A stretch of DNA of 64,000 bases from Afipia sp. GAS231 (GCF_900103365.1 NZ_LT629703.1:5628501-5692500); one strand, 5' to 3'; positions 25,451 through 35,167 are shown, counted from the first letter of the stretch. Translations and numbers: made by a program. Notes: generated from the sequence alone by a model not told the origin.

Positions 25451-28400
25451 TCACGCCACGTCCTGGTCGAGGATCTTGACCGCGTCGTCGAGGCCGACCG
25501 AGACCAGTTGCGAGACGCCGCGTTCGGCCATGGTGACGCCGTACAGCCGGTTCATCCGCGCCATCGTGATCGGATTATGCGTGATGATGATGAAGCGGGT
25601 TTCGGTCGACGCGGTCATCTCATTCAGCAGGTTGCAGAACCGCTCCACGTTGTGGTCGTCGAGCGGCGCGTCGACTTCGTCCAGCACGCAGATCGGCGAC
25701 GGGTTGGTGAGGAACACCGCGAAGATCAGCGCCAGCGCGGTCAGCGCCTGCTCGCCGCCCGACAGCAGCGACAGCGTCTGGGGCTTCTTGCCGGGCGGCT
25801 TGGCGATGATTTCGAGGCCGGCTTCCAGCGGGTCGTCGCTTTCGATCAGGTGCAACGCCGCTTCGCCGCCGCCGAACAGCTCGACGAACAGCCGCTTGAA
25901 GTGCTCGTTGACGGTCTCGAACGAGGTCAAGAGACGCTCGCGCGCTTCCTTGTTGAGGCTCTGGATGCCCTGGCGCAGCCGCTTGATGGCTTCGACAAGG
26001 TCGTCGCGCTCGGTGGTGAGCGCGGTGTGCTGGGCCTCGACCTCGCGCAGCTCTTCCTCGGCGCGCAGGTTGACGGCGCCGAGCCGCTCGCGGTCGCGAC
26101 GCAGCTTTTCGAGGTTCTCCTCGATCTCGTTGAGTGGCGGCAGTTCCGCGCCGGGCTCGAGTTCTGCCAGCGCTGCCACGGCGTGCGGTTCGACTTCGAG
26201 CATGTCGTGAATTTCGCGCTCGATGTCCGACAGCCGGCGTTTTGTTCCCTCCATGCGCTCTTCGGCGCGGGCGCAAGCCTCGCGGGCTGAGGAGAGCGCT
26301 TCGAGCGAGGCCTTGGCCTCGCGGTCGGTTTCCGCCATCACGCTCTCGGCGGCGGCCAGCGCATCCGCGGCAACGCGGCGGGCGCTTTCGGCCGATTCGA
26401 TTTCGTTGATCAGGGCGCGGCGCTTTTCCGCGAACACGGCCGGCGCGTTCTCAAGCTCGGCGCGCTCGGCGGTGACTTCGGTGATGCGGGCCTCGACCGT
26501 CGTGACCTGCGACGCCGCGCTCTGCTTGCGGTTCTGCCATTCGGTGCGCTCGGCGAGGATCGCCTGCACGCGGCGGTCGGCGAGCTCGGCCTCGCGCGCC
26601 AGCGCCTGGGCCTCGGCGCGCACTTGCGCCGCGAAACGGCGGTGGCCTTCGATATCGCTGCGGACGGCGGCAAGCCTTGTCTCGGTGTCGTGGGTCGGCG
26701 GCAATTCTTCAAGGGCGGCGGTCGCGGTCTGGTGCGCGCCATAGGCCTCGGTGAGGTCGGCATTGAGGCGCGTATGCGCTTCGGTCAGCGCCGATTTGCG
26801 CGCGCTGTGGCGGTTGATCTCGCGCTCGGTCGCCGCATGGCGTTCCCGCGCGGCATCGGCCTCGCGCTGCGCGGCACGCCAGGCCTCGCGGGCGGCAGTC
26901 TCGGCGCTCGACGCCATTTTCAATTCGGTCTCGGCGTCTTCCAGCGCCTGCCGCTTGGCTGATGCGTCGGTGCGGGCCTGCTCCAGTTCGAGCTCAATGT
27001 CGACGAGGCGCGCGCGTTCGGCGAGACGCCGTGCTGCGCCGGTCGGCGCATGCGCCGCCGCGACAAAACCGTCCCAGCGCCAGACGTCGCCTTCCAGCGA
27101 CACCAGCCGCTGGCCGGTCTTCAGTTGCGACACCAGTTCCGCGCCGCGCTCCTTCGGCACGACGCCGATCTGCGCCAGACGTCGTGTCAGTTCAGCGGGC
27201 GCCTCGACCAGGGAGGCGAGCGCTTGGACGCCGGCGGGCAAAGCCGGATCGTCGAAGGTGGCGCCGGCATTGGTCCAGCGCATCGGCGCCGAGGGATCGA
27301 CCGGCGCGTCGAGATCGTCGCCGAGCACGGCGCCGAGCGCCTTCTCATAGCCTTTTGCAACCGTGACGCCGTCGATGATCGGCGGCCACAGGTTCTTGGT
27401 CTCGCCGTTGACGAGTTTTGAAATCGTGCGGGCTTCGGTTTCGAGCCGCTGTACGCGCTTGTCAGCTTCGGTGAGCGGGGCGCGGGAGGCTTCCAGCTTC
27501 TGCCGCGCGGCGACGTGGCCGGTCTCAGAGGCCTGCGCTGCGGCTTCCGATGCCGCGAGGCTTTCCTGCGCGGTCTCCATGGTGGCGGCCAGCGCGTCGA
27601 TGTCACCAAGATTGCCGGTTTCCTGCGCCAGCTTCTGCTCTTCGCTGGCGACGTTGGCGATGTCCTGGTCGAGCTTGGCCAGCCGGTCGCGATGGGTACG
27701 TACGCCGGCTTCGAGCTGGGTGCGCTTGGCGGTAAGATCTGCCAGTGCGGTCGTCAGTTCGCCGAACATCTGCTCGGCCGCGGCCAGCGTCGCTTCCGCT
27801 TCCGAGACCCGTTCGTCGACGCCGGAGCGCTTCTCGACGCGCGACTTGATCTCTTCCTTGATCTCGGAATCTTCGGTGTCGAGCCGCTGCAGCGCGATCT
27901 CGGCATCCGACGTCTGCTGCTGTTCGCGGGCGATGTCGGCGGAGAATTGCGTCAGCCGGCGATCGAGTTCGGCGACGCGCTCCTTGGCACGCGCTTCCTC
28001 GCGGTCGAGCAGCTCGCGGGCATTGGTCAGCCGCTGCAGTCCGGCGGCGGCGCGGGCTTCGCCCTCGCGCAATGCCGGAAGTTCACTGGCGCGGATCGCC
28101 TGGATACGGGCGGCCTCGGCCTGCTCGCGGGTCCGCTCGGCCATCTCGCGAACGTTGAGGTCGTGGGTATGCGCGGCTTCGGCGACGTCGGCATGGGCTT
28201 CGAGCCAGCGCAGATGGAACAGCGTGGCCTCGGCCTTGCGCACCTTGGCGGCGACTTCGCGGAACCGGATCGCCTGGCGCGCCTGCTTCTTCAGGCCGTC
28301 GACCTGGCCGGCGAGCTGGCCGATCACGTCCTCGACGCGGGTGAGGTTGGTTTCGGCGGCCTTCAGCCGCAATTCAGCTTCGTGGCGGCGGGCATGCAAA

Positions 28401-28915
28401 CCGGCGACGCCGGCGGCGTCTTCCAGCACGCGGCGGCGCTGTTCCGGCTTGGCCTGAATGATCTCGCCGATCTTGCCCTGGTGGACCAGCGCCGGCGAAC
28501 GCGCGCCGGTGGCGGCATCGGCGAACAAAATTTGGACGTCGCGGGCGCGCACATCGCGGCCGTTGATGCGGTAGACGGAACCTGCTTCGCGCTCGATGCG
28601 GCGCGAGATTTCCAGAACCTGGCTGTCGTTCATCGCTGCGGGCGCCGTGCGATCGGCGTTGTCGATCGACATCACGACTTCGGCGTGGTTGCGCGCCGGA
28701 CGGTTGCCGGAGCCGGCGAAGATCACCGCATCCATGTCGGCGGCGCGCAGCGATTTGTGCGAGGTCTCGCCCATCGCCCAGCGCAGCGCCTCGACCAGAT
28801 TGGATTTGCCGCAGCCGTTCGGTCCGACCACGCCGGTGAGGCCGGGTTCGATCATGAAGTCGGTGGGTTCAACGAACGACTTGAAACCGTGGAGGCGGAG
28901 GCGCGTGAGTTTCAT
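25451..28915 (-). CDS. smc: Chromosome segregation protein SMC
   Basis: A 1154-residue SMC ATPase that compacts and segregates chromosomes with ScpA and ScpB (not in this window). Walker A is GPNGCGKSNL at residues 31-40. Two long coiled-coil arms flank a hinge at about 500-640 (LWPPIIDGVTVAKGYEKAL and onward). The C-terminal head has the ABC signature LSGGEQALTALAL at about 1051 and Walker B ICVLDEVDAPLDDHN near 1075-1090. Homologues start at MKLTRLRLHGFKSF, so I use the ATG at 28915 and not the 69-residue longer frame. Confidence 0.97.
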   Translation of the reverse strand: MKLTRLRLHGFKSFVEPTDFMIEPGLTGVVGPNGCGKSNLVEALRWAMGETSHKSLRAADMDAVIFAGSGNRPARNHAEVVMSIDNADRTAPAAMNDSQVLEISRRIEREAGSVYRINGRDVRARDVQILFADAATGARSPALVHQGKIGEIIQAKPEQRRRVLEDAAGVAGLHARRHEAELRLKAAETNLTRVEDVIGQLAGQVDGLKKQARQAIRFREVAAKVRKAEATLFHLRWLEAHADVAEAAHTHDLNVREMAERTREQAEAARIQAIRASELPALREGEARAAAGLQRLTNARELLDREEARAKERVAELDRRLTQFSADIAREQQQTSDAEIALQRLDTEDSEIKEEIKSRVEKRSGVDERVSEAEATLAAAEQMFGELTTALADLTAKRTQLEAGVRTHRDRLAKLDQDIANVASEEQKLAQETGNLGDIDALAATMETAQESLAASEAAAQASETGHVAARQKLEASRAPLTEADKRVQRLETEARTISKLVNGETKNLWPPIIDGVTVAKGYEKALGAVLGDDLDAPVDPSAPMRWTNAGATFDDPALPAGVQALASLVEAPAELTRRLAQIGVVPKERGAELVSQLKTGQRLVSLEGDVWRWDGFVAAAHAPTGAARRLAERARLVDIELELEQARTDASAKRQALEDAETELKMASSAETAAREAWRAAQREADAARERHAATEREINRHSARKSALTEAHTRLNADLTEAYGAHQTATAALEELPPTHDTETRLAAVRSDIEGHRRFAAQVRAEAQALAREAELADRRVQAILAERTEWQNRKQSAASQVTTVEARITEVTAERAELENAPAVFAEKRRALINEIESAESARRVAADALAAAESVMAETDREAKASLEALSSAREACARAEERMEGTKRRLSDIEREIHDMLEVEPHAVAALAELEPGAELPPLNEIEENLEKLRRDRERLGAVNLRAEEELREVEAQHTALTTERDDLVEAIKRLRQGIQSLNKEARERLLTSFETVNEHFKRLFVELFGGGEAALHLIESDDPLEAGLEIIAKPPGKKPQTLSLLSGGEQALTALALIFAVFLTNPSPICVLDEVDAPLDDHNVERFCNLLNEMTASTETRFIIITHNPITMARMNRLYGVTMAERGVSQLVSVGLDDAVKILDQDVA

Positions 28916-29156
28916 GAACAAAAATCTCGCTTGGCCGGGCGCGAATCTCCCTGCCGTGACAATACCATAGAAGGCAATGTCGGTGTGTGGACGAACCGCT
29001 TTGGCGGCTCTTATGGCCGGGGACAATGGCGAGGCCGGGGCCGGAGAGCAACGCCTGGAGGCGGCTTTTCCCAAGGGATTTATAGGGGTTTTGTCCAGTC
29101 TTTTGCTGGACTTATGCTGCAAGGCTCATGTGAACGCGCGAATCAACTGATGCGAA

Positions 29157-29780
29157 TCAGCTTTTCAACAGCGAATTGATGCGGCTGGCGAGTTCCTCGA
29201 AGGCGGCTTCGCCGACGATCTCGTCGCCGTTGATGAAGAAGGTCGGCGTGCCCTCGACCTTCAGGACGTCCTCGGCATATTTCTGGCCGGAACTGATCTT
29301 GTCCTGCATCGCCTGGTCCTTCAGGCAGTCTTCGACGGCCTGGGTGCTGAGACCCGCCTGCCGCCCGATCAGCCGCAGCGTATCGGAGGTCTGCTTCACC
29401 AATTGGTCCTGCTGGCGGAACATGATGTCGACCACGGCGAAATACTTGGCCGCGTCCTCGCCGGCGATGCGGCGCGTCAACATCGCGCAGGCGAGATCCT
29501 TGATGTTGAGCGGGAACTCGCGGAACACGTAACGGATCTTGCCGGTGTCGATGAACTCCGACTTGATCTTCGGAAATACGTCCCTGTTGAACGCGGCGCA
29601 ATGCGGGCAGGTCGACGCCGCGTATTCGACGATCGTTACCTTGGCGTCCGCAGGCCCAAGCGCCATGTCGGCCAGCGCCTGCGGCTTGGTCACCACGGCG
29701 GCAGGCACCGCCATCGCTTTCGTAACCAGCGCGGTTAGCGACAAGGCGGTGGCAGCGAAAGCGCGGCGGGTGATGAGCAA
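29157..29780 (-). CDS. DsbA-family thiol-disulfide oxidoreductase, copy 1
   Basis: A 207-residue secreted thioredoxin-fold protein. A signal peptide (RRAFAATALSLTALV, ending near AVPAAV) is followed by the active site Cys58-Pro-His-Cys61 in STCPHCAAF and the cis-proline loop GTPTFFING near residue 178. The RR at the start might allow Tat export. It is paralogous to the next gene, with long shared blocks (FPKIKSEFID, FVFREFPL-like, VEDCLKDQAM). Located between smc and dciA, as commonly seen in Rhizobiales. Confidence 0.9.
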   Translation of the reverse strand: MLITRRAFAATALSLTALVTKAMAVPAAVVTKPQALADMALGPADAKVTIVEYAASTCPHCAAFNRDVFPKIKSEFIDTGKIRYVFREFPLNIKDLACAMLTRRIAGEDAAKYFAVVDIMFRQQDQLVKQTSDTLRLIGRQAGLSTQAVEDCLKDQAMQDKISSGQKYAEDVLKVEGTPTFFINGDEIVGEAAFEELASRINSLLKS

Positions 29781-29804
29781 GGCGTGCTCCCGTACGTAAA
29801 CCGA

Positions 29805-30467
29805 TCAGCTCTTCAGCAGCGAATTGATGCGCTTGCTGAACTCTTCAAACGTCTGTTCGCCCTTGAGCATCTCGCCGTTGATGAAGAAGGTCGGCGTCGA
29901 ATTGACCTTCAGCACTTCGGCGGCGAATTTCTGGTCGGCGGCGATCTTGTCGAGCAGCGCCTGGTCCTTCAGGCAATCTTCCACCGCCTGCTGGGTGAGG
30001 CCGGCCTGCTTGCCGATCCGGGCCAGCGTCTCCGTGGTGTTCTTCACCACCCATTCGTTCTGCTGCTTGAACAAGAGGTCGACGACGGCGAAATATTTCG
30101 GCGCGTCGTCCTTGGCGATGCAGCGCGCCAGCATCGAGCCCGCGGCAGCCTTGATGTCGAGCGGGAATTCGCGGAACACGAACCGGATTTTGCCGGAGTC
30201 GATGAATTCCGACTTGATCTTCGGAAACACGTTTTCGGTGAACGCCGCGCAGTGCGGGCAGGTCATCGAGGCGTATTCGGTGATGGTCACCGAAGCGTTG
30301 GCCGGGCCAAGCCCCATGTCGGGCAGCGACTGCGGCTTGGCGACGTCGGTCGCACCCTGCGCCATCGCATCCGATATCAGGCGCAGCGGCGAGAGGCCCA
30401 AGGATCCTGCAAACAGGCCAAGGCCGGTCAGCGACAAGGCGGCATTGAAGGCGCGGCGCGTGATCAT
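29805..30467 (-). CDS. DsbA-family thiol-disulfide oxidoreductase, copy 2
   Basis: A 220-residue paralogue of the neighbouring protein, 24 bases upstream of it and in the same direction. The signal sequence is longer (RRAFNAALSLTGLGLFAG to DAMAQ), the active site is Cys70-Pro-His-Cys73 in MTCPHCAAF, and the cis-proline loop is STPTFFING. Both probably act in periplasmic disulfide formation; whether they have separate substrates is unknown. ATG at 30467 is chosen because the signal peptide starts there and the longer frame runs into unrelated sequence. Confidence 0.9.
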   Translation of the reverse strand: MITRRAFNAALSLTGLGLFAGSLGLSPLRLISDAMAQGATDVAKPQSLPDMGLGPANASVTITEYASMTCPHCAAFTENVFPKIKSEFIDSGKIRFVFREFPLDIKAAAGSMLARCIAKDDAPKYFAVVDLLFKQQNEWVVKNTTETLARIGKQAGLTQQAVEDCLKDQALLDKIAADQKFAAEVLKVNSTPTFFINGEMLKGEQTFEEFSKRINSLLKS

Positions 30468-30597
30468 GAAAAATCCCCGGAATGGCGCGTTGACGCCCAA
30501 CGTTTGCGAAAAGAAGCCTTGTCTAGTAAGGCCTTGGCTAGCTTGAAACGATAATTGTGGCAATGGCGGGTTGCGGCCGCCGGAGCAGGCCGCAGGC

Positions 30598-31077
30598 TCA
30601 ATTTCGCTTGATCGAGGCGCCCAGCCGCGCCAGTGCGGCGCGCAACGCTTCATCTTCCACCGCCGACAGTGTTTCGGCGACTTTTGCCACGGCTTTTGGG
30701 TCCGGCGGGCGGGGGACGGCCGCAAGTTTCCGGCGCGACAGTGGCGCCTGCCGCAGCGCCAGCCGGCCGACCGCGCTCCAGCCGAAGAAGCGGTTGACCC
30801 GTGCCAGGATGACGTCGGAGGAATGCTGGATCTCCAGCGCCATTGGCCCCTCGACCCGCAGCACCAGCGTGGCCGGCTCCTGCGGCTGCCCTTCCACAGG
30901 CCGCGGCCATTGCATCTTCAGGGGCTGCGAGTGAACGGCGATTTCCGGTCCAGCGATTTCGGCCCAGCGCGTCACCAGTTCGCGGGCGGCAAATCCCTGC
31001 TTGGCATAGGCGTCGGAAAACACGTCGCTGAGCAGGACGGAAAGCGGTTTGGCGCTGATGAAGCCTGGTTTTGCCAT
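30598..31077 (-). CDS. dciA: DciA family protein (DUF721), likely replicative helicase loader
   Basis: A 159-residue protein with the DUF721/DciA domain in its first two thirds: LLSDVFSDAYAKQGFAARELV, then WAEIAGPEIAVHSQPLKM and a strand region TLVLRVEGPMALEIQHSSD. DciA interacts with DnaB helicase and replaces DnaC in most bacteria. The C-terminal third is a charged, alanine-rich extension ending in IKRN. The neighbourhood with mutY and smc is consistent with DNA replication and repair. Assignment rests on domain pattern and synteny. Confidence 0.85.
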   Translation of the reverse strand: MAKPGFISAKPLSVLLSDVFSDAYAKQGFAARELVTRWAEIAGPEIAVHSQPLKMQWPRPVEGQPQEPATLVLRVEGPMALEIQHSSDVILARVNRFFGWSAVGRLALRQAPLSRRKLAAVPRPPDPKAVAKVAETLSAVEDEALRAALARLGASIKRN

Positions 31078-31120
31078 GGGGACTTATATCACCCGGTTTG
31101 GTGCGAACGGAACCACTCAG

Positions 31121-31215
31121 GTGTCATGGCCGGGCTTGACCCGGCCATCCACGTCTCGGATCAACGGACAAAGAAAGACGTGGATGCCCGCGACAAGCGC
31201 GGGCATGACGTGGAG
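31121..31215. repeat. Intergenic repeat family H
   Basis: A compound inverted repeat between dciA and mutY: TCATGGCCGGGCTTGACCCGGCC and GATGCCCGCGACAAGCGCGGGCATGA-like halves joined by matching CCACGTC and GACGTGG arms. Only one copy is in the window. Elements like it are widespread in rhizobial genomes. Confidence 0.75.
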
Positions 31216-31245
31216 GGACAACTGCCTCCGTACTAGAACAGTCCC

Positions 31246-32340
31246 ATGAGATCCCCCGCGATCGTGAAAGCAAAGCCACAAGCATCTGCTGCGAGGAACC
31301 GTCCCGCGCTGCTGCTCGACTGGTACGACCGTCATCGCCGGCGGTTGCCGTGGCGGCCGCCGGCGGGGGAGCGGGCGGATCCGTACCGGGTCTGGCTGTC
31401 GGAAATCATGCTGCAGCAGACCGGCGTCAAGACGGTCGGACCCTACTTCGAGAAGTTCGTCGCGCGCTGGCCGGATGTCGCAGCGCTCGGCAGCGCGTCG
31501 CAGGACGACGTGCTGCGGATGTGGGCCGGGCTCGGCTACTATTCGCGGGCGCGCAACCTGCACGCCTGCGCGGTCGCGGTGCTGCGCGATCACGGCGGGG
31601 TGTTTCCCGATACCGAGCAGGGCCTGCGCGCGCTGCCGGGGATCGGGCCCTACACCGCGGCGGCGATATCGGCGATCGCCTTCGATGTCAGGACCATGCC
31701 GGTTGACGGCAATATCGAACGCGTGGTGTCGCGACTCTACGCGGTGGAAGAGCCTTTGCCGCAGGCCAAGCCATTGATCGGCGAATTGGCGGCGACGTTG
31801 CTCGGCCCATCCCGTGCCGGCGACAGCGCGCAGGCGCTGATGGATCTCGGCTCCTCGATCTGCACGCCGAAGAAGCCGGCCTGCGCGCTGTGTCCGCTCA
31901 GCGAAGATTGCGTGGCCCGCGCGCGCGGTGATCAGGAAGCGTTTCCGCGCAAGGCGCCGAAGAGGACGGGAACGCTGCGCCGCGGCGCGGCCTTCATCGT
32001 CACGCGTGGCGAGGAACTGTTGGTACGCACGCGGGCGGAGAAAGGCCTGCTCGGCGGCATGACCGAAGTGCCGGGCTCGGAATGGCTGGCGGGGCAGGAC
32101 GACAAAGCTGCGTTGAAGCAGGCGCCCACGCTCAAGGGTGAGACTCGCTGGCATCGGAAAACGGGTGTCGTCACCCACGTGTTTACGCATTTTCCGCTCG
32201 AACTTGTCATCTACACCACTGATGTTGCCGCGCGCACGCGCCCGCCCGGGGGCATGCGTTTTGTGCCGATCGCGACGCTGGCCGATGAAGCGCTGCCCAA
32301 CGTGATGCGCAAGGCGATCGCGCACGGGCTTGGTCTCTGA
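31246..32340 (+). CDS. mutY: A/G-specific adenine glycosylase
   Basis: MutY, 364 residues, removes adenine mispaired with 8-oxoguanine. The helix-hairpin-helix is LPGIGPYTAAAI, the catalytic aspartate lies in the VDGNIERVVSRL segment, and the [4Fe-4S] cluster is bound by the cysteines of CTPKKPACALCPLSEDC with spacing C-x6-C-x2-C-x5-C. The early motif SEIMLQQTGVKTVGPYF is diagnostic. The C-terminal third is a NUDIX-like 8-oxoG recognition domain. It is divergent from dciA. Confidence 0.96.
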   Translation: MRSPAIVKAKPQASAARNRPALLLDWYDRHRRRLPWRPPAGERADPYRVWLSEIMLQQTGVKTVGPYFEKFVARWPDVAALGSASQDDVLRMWAGLGYYSRARNLHACAVAVLRDHGGVFPDTEQGLRALPGIGPYTAAAISAIAFDVRTMPVDGNIERVVSRLYAVEEPLPQAKPLIGELAATLLGPSRAGDSAQALMDLGSSICTPKKPACALCPLSEDCVARARGDQEAFPRKAPKRTGTLRRGAAFIVTRGEELLVRTRAEKGLLGGMTEVPGSEWLAGQDDKAALKQAPTLKGETRWHRKTGVVTHVFTHFPLELVIYTTDVAARTRPPGGMRFVPIATLADEALPNVMRKAIAHGLGL

Positions 32341-32407
32341 GGCTGCAAGCTGCTGACAGCACCCTGGCAACAGGGCTGGCCTAGGAAGGAACCTCACGGA
32401 GGTTCCC

Positions 32408-32827
32408 ATGATCGCCACTGCCCTCGACAATTTCACCGCGCCGCCGTCTTCAAAACTGCTCGGCTGGCATCTGATCGATGCCCGCCCTGGCGACGGCTGG
32501 GTCCGGATCGGCTTCGACGGCAGACAAGACTTCTGCAACCCGGCCGGCTTCGTCCAGGGCGGCATCCTTTCGGCGATGCTCGACGACACCATGGGGCCGG
32601 CGGTGTTCGTCATGACCGAGGGCCGGCTCTACACCGCGACCGTGACCATGACGGTGAATTTTCTGGCGCCGGCGAGACCAGGGCCGATCACGGGTGAGGC
32701 GACCGTCACCCAGCTCGGCAAGACCATCGCCTTCGTCGAGGGACGGCTGACGGACAAGGATGGCACCTTGCTTGCGACAGCCTCGACCAGCGCGCGGCTG
32801 GTCGAGACCGCGAAGGCGATACGGTAG
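32408..32827 (+). CDS. PaaI family hotdog-fold thioesterase
   Basis: A 139-residue hotdog-fold protein. The PaaI-type active region is CNPAGFVQGGILSAMLDDTMGPAV, with the conserved glycine pair and the aspartate of the LDD turn, followed by TMTVNFLAPARPGPITGEA. Such enzymes hydrolyse acyl-CoA thioesters, often of aromatic degradation or side products. GGAGG lies just before the ATG. Substrate is not predictable; the gene is 68 bases after mutY and may share its transcript. Confidence 0.85.
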   Translation: MIATALDNFTAPPSSKLLGWHLIDARPGDGWVRIGFDGRQDFCNPAGFVQGGILSAMLDDTMGPAVFVMTEGRLYTATVTMTVNFLAPARPGPITGEATVTQLGKTIAFVEGRLTDKDGTLLATASTSARLVETAKAIR

Positions 32828-32828
32828 T

Positions 32829-32974
32829 ACTTCTCCTTCTCCCCGCTTGCGGGGAGAAGGTCGGGATGAGGGGCTTCTATCCGCGAACTCGGTAGGTGAG
32901 GTGAGACCTGTACCCCCTCACCCGAAATTCGCTACCGCGAATTTCGACCTCTCCCCGCAAGCGGGGCGAGGTAA
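32829..32974. repeat. Intergenic repeat family F, copy 1
   Basis: An imperfect inverted repeat of about 145 bases with outer arms CTCCCCGCTTGCGGGGAG and CTCTCCCCGCAAGCGGGG and an inner GAAATTCGCTACCGCGAATTTC hairpin. It sits between convergent genes and could act as a bidirectional terminator. A related copy is at 44926. Confidence 0.82.
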
Positions 32975-32986
32975 GAAAACACGGCC

Positions 32987-34255
32987 TCACCCCGCCTTGC
33001 GCTGCACGATCGGCGGCTTGGCGTTGAGGCCTTCGACCTGGAAACCGGCGACGCGCTTGTAGTTGGCGGCGATGTCTTCCAGCTCCTTCAGCGACAGCAC
33101 GTCGGTGACGACGTCGTAGCCGTTGGGCGCGCGTTCCTCGACCATCTGCATCACCTGCTCCGGCCCGTTGCGGCGGTTCAGCATCACGAGGTCGGTGGTC
33201 GCGGGCCGGCGTTCTGCTTCATAGGCGACAAGCGCGGCGTTGGTTGGACCCTGCGCGAGGATTTCGCGGGTCAGCACGCGGGCATCCAGGATGGCCTGCG
33301 ACGCGCCGTTGGAGCCGATCGGGTACATCGGGTGCGCGGCATCGCCCATCAGCGTGACTTTGCCGAAGGTCCATTGCGGGATCGGGTCGCGATCGACCAG
33401 CGGATATTCATAGGCATGCGGGCAGTTGCGGATCAGGCCGGGGACGTCGAGCCAGTCGAATGTCCAGTCCCTGAACCAGGGCAGAAACTCGTCGAGGTTG
33501 GCAGTCCGGTTATAGTCCTCGCGCCGCCACTGATAGGTCGGCGGCATGTGCCGCTCGGCGACCCAGTTGATCGAGAATTTGCCGTCGGCATCCGGCACTT
33601 TCGAAATCGAATAGCAGACGAATTTCAGGATCTCGTGGCCGGCCATGATCATGGTGCGGCCCGACAGGAAAGCGTCACCCTTGGTGATGCCGCGCCACAG
33701 GATGCGCCCGTTCCAGATCGGCGGGCCTTCGTTCGGATAGAGCTTTTCGCGCACCGCCGAATGGATGCCGTCGGCGGCAATCAGCAGCGCGCCTTCATGA
33801 TGGCCGGCCGTTTTGCCGGTCGCTCTGTCGATGAACTCGGCGCGGACGCCGTTGGCCGTCTCGGTCCAGCCGGAAAGATGATGGCTGGTGAGAATATTCT
33901 CCTTGCCCAGCCGTTCGGTGGCGGCGTCGAGCAGGATCTGCTGCAGCGTGCCGCGATGGATCGAGAACTGCGGCCACTTGTAGCCGGCCTCGATGCCGCG
34001 CGGCTCACTCCAGATCGGCTTGCCGTGCTTGGAGAAATAGGCGAGCTCCTTGGTGCGCACGCCTGACGCGTCGAGCGCGTCGTGCAGGCCAAGCTCGATC
34101 AGCTCGCGCACCGCATGCGGCAGCACGTTGATGCCGACGCCGAGCGGCCGCAGTTCCGGCACGCTTTCGAACACTTTGGCCGGCACGCCGATCTGGTGCA
34201 GGCTGAGCGCCAGTGTCAGCCCGCCGATGCCGCCGCCCGCGATAAGAACCGTCAT
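32987..34255 (-). CDS. FAD-dependent aromatic-type monooxygenase
   Basis: A 422-residue class A flavoprotein monooxygenase-like protein. The FAD motif is LIAGGGIGGLTLALSL at the N-terminus, the second FAD/NADPH motif is LLIAADGIHSAVRE near 160, and the GD motif is VTLMGDAAHPMYPIGSNGA near 310. The sequence resembles the flavin-dependent oxidoreductase group that includes PhzS and 3-hydroxybenzoate hydroxylases. It faces a beta-class GST gene divergently across 165 bases. The substrate is unknown. Confidence 0.85.
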   Translation of the reverse strand: MTVLIAGGGIGGLTLALSLHQIGVPAKVFESVPELRPLGVGINVLPHAVRELIELGLHDALDASGVRTKELAYFSKHGKPIWSEPRGIEAGYKWPQFSIHRGTLQQILLDAATERLGKENILTSHHLSGWTETANGVRAEFIDRATGKTAGHHEGALLIAADGIHSAVREKLYPNEGPPIWNGRILWRGITKGDAFLSGRTMIMAGHEILKFVCYSISKVPDADGKFSINWVAERHMPPTYQWRREDYNRTANLDEFLPWFRDWTFDWLDVPGLIRNCPHAYEYPLVDRDPIPQWTFGKVTLMGDAAHPMYPIGSNGASQAILDARVLTREILAQGPTNAALVAYEAERRPATTDLVMLNRRNGPEQVMQMVEERAPNGYDVVTDVLSLKELEDIAANYKRVAGFQVEGLNAKPPIVQRKAG

Positions 34256-34420
34256 GATCCGCCCTTGGTCCCAGATTTCTTGCCGTATTTGACAAGGTCA
34301 TGACATGGGAGCGCCGCTCGGGGCAACCGCGAAAACCCGGCCCCCGATGCTGGCCGGCCGTGGGATGGACGGCGCCGGACCGCCCCGCTAACGTAGCGGT
34401 TCCCGCAAAGAGGATGAAAA

Positions 34421-35038
34421 ATGCTCAAGCTCTATTACGCCCCCGGCACCTGCGCGCTCGCGTCGCACATCACCCTGAAAGAGGCCGGCGTCGACTATAC
34501 GGTCGAACGGATCGACACCAAGAACAGCCAGCAGACCACGCCCGCCTATCTCGCGATCAATCCGAAAGGGCGCGTGCCGGCGTTGGTGACCGACCATGGT
34601 GTCCTGACCGAAACGCCGGCGATCCTGGCTTTCGTCGCGCAAAGCGCGCCCGGGAAGAAACTGATGCCGGAAGATCCTTTTGCATTTGCGCAGGCGCAGT
34701 CGTTCAACAGCTATCTCTGCTCGACGGTGCATGTGAACCATGCCCACAAGGGCCGCGGCGCCCGCTGGGCAACAGAACAGAGCTCATTCGACGACATGAA
34801 GCGCAAGGTGCCCGACAGCATGAGCGCCGCCTTCGCGCTGATCGAGCGCGACATGGTGAAGGGCCCGTGGGTGATGGGCGAGCAATACACCGCTTGCGAC
34901 GCCTACCTGTTCACGCTCACCGGCTGGGCCGAGGCCGACGGCGTCGATCTGGCGAAGCTGCCAAAAGTCACCGCCCACCGCCAGCGGATGTCGGAGCGTC
35001 CGGCCGTGCAGCAGGTGCTGGCGGTGGAGAAGGGTTAG
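34421..35038 (+). CDS. Glutathione S-transferase, beta class
   Basis: A 205-residue GST starting MLKLYYAPGTCALASHITL; the cysteine in PGTCALA (residue 11) is the one used by bacterial beta-class enzymes. The thioredoxin-like N-terminal domain continues to the TETPAILAF motif and the helical C-terminal domain includes MGEQYTACDAYLFTLTGW. It conjugates or reduces electrophiles with glutathione. GAGG is just ahead of the ATG. It is divergent from the flavin monooxygenase, an arrangement consistent with detoxification of its products, which is inference. Confidence 0.92.
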   Translation: MLKLYYAPGTCALASHITLKEAGVDYTVERIDTKNSQQTTPAYLAINPKGRVPALVTDHGVLTETPAILAFVAQSAPGKKLMPEDPFAFAQAQSFNSYLCSTVHVNHAHKGRGARWATEQSSFDDMKRKVPDSMSAAFALIERDMVKGPWVMGEQYTACDAYLFTLTGWAEADGVDLAKLPKVTAHRQRMSERPAVQQVLAVEKG

Positions 35039-35048
35039 AAAACCCCGC

Positions 35049-35166
35049 GTCGTCCCTGCGAACGCAGGGACCCATACGCCGCGGCAGTTGTTGTGCGAAT
35101 GATCTCAGCCATTGGACATTATCGATAGATCACGCGGTATGGGTCCCTGCGTTCGCAGGGACGACG
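35049..35166. repeat. Intergenic repeat family G
   Basis: A large inverted repeat with perfect outer arms of about 20 bases, GTCGTCCCTGCGAACGCAGG and its complement, extended by GGGACCCATAC and GTATGGGTCCC, enclosing about 60 bases. It lies between convergent gst and lysR genes. Only one copy is in the window. Confidence 0.85.
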
Positions 35167-35167
35167 G

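Noticed and set aside
27515..29179. A 554-residue plus-strand frame inside smc
   Set aside because: Antisense to the SMC coiled coil and head, which have all expected motifs; composition of the shadow is glycine/arginine-biased.
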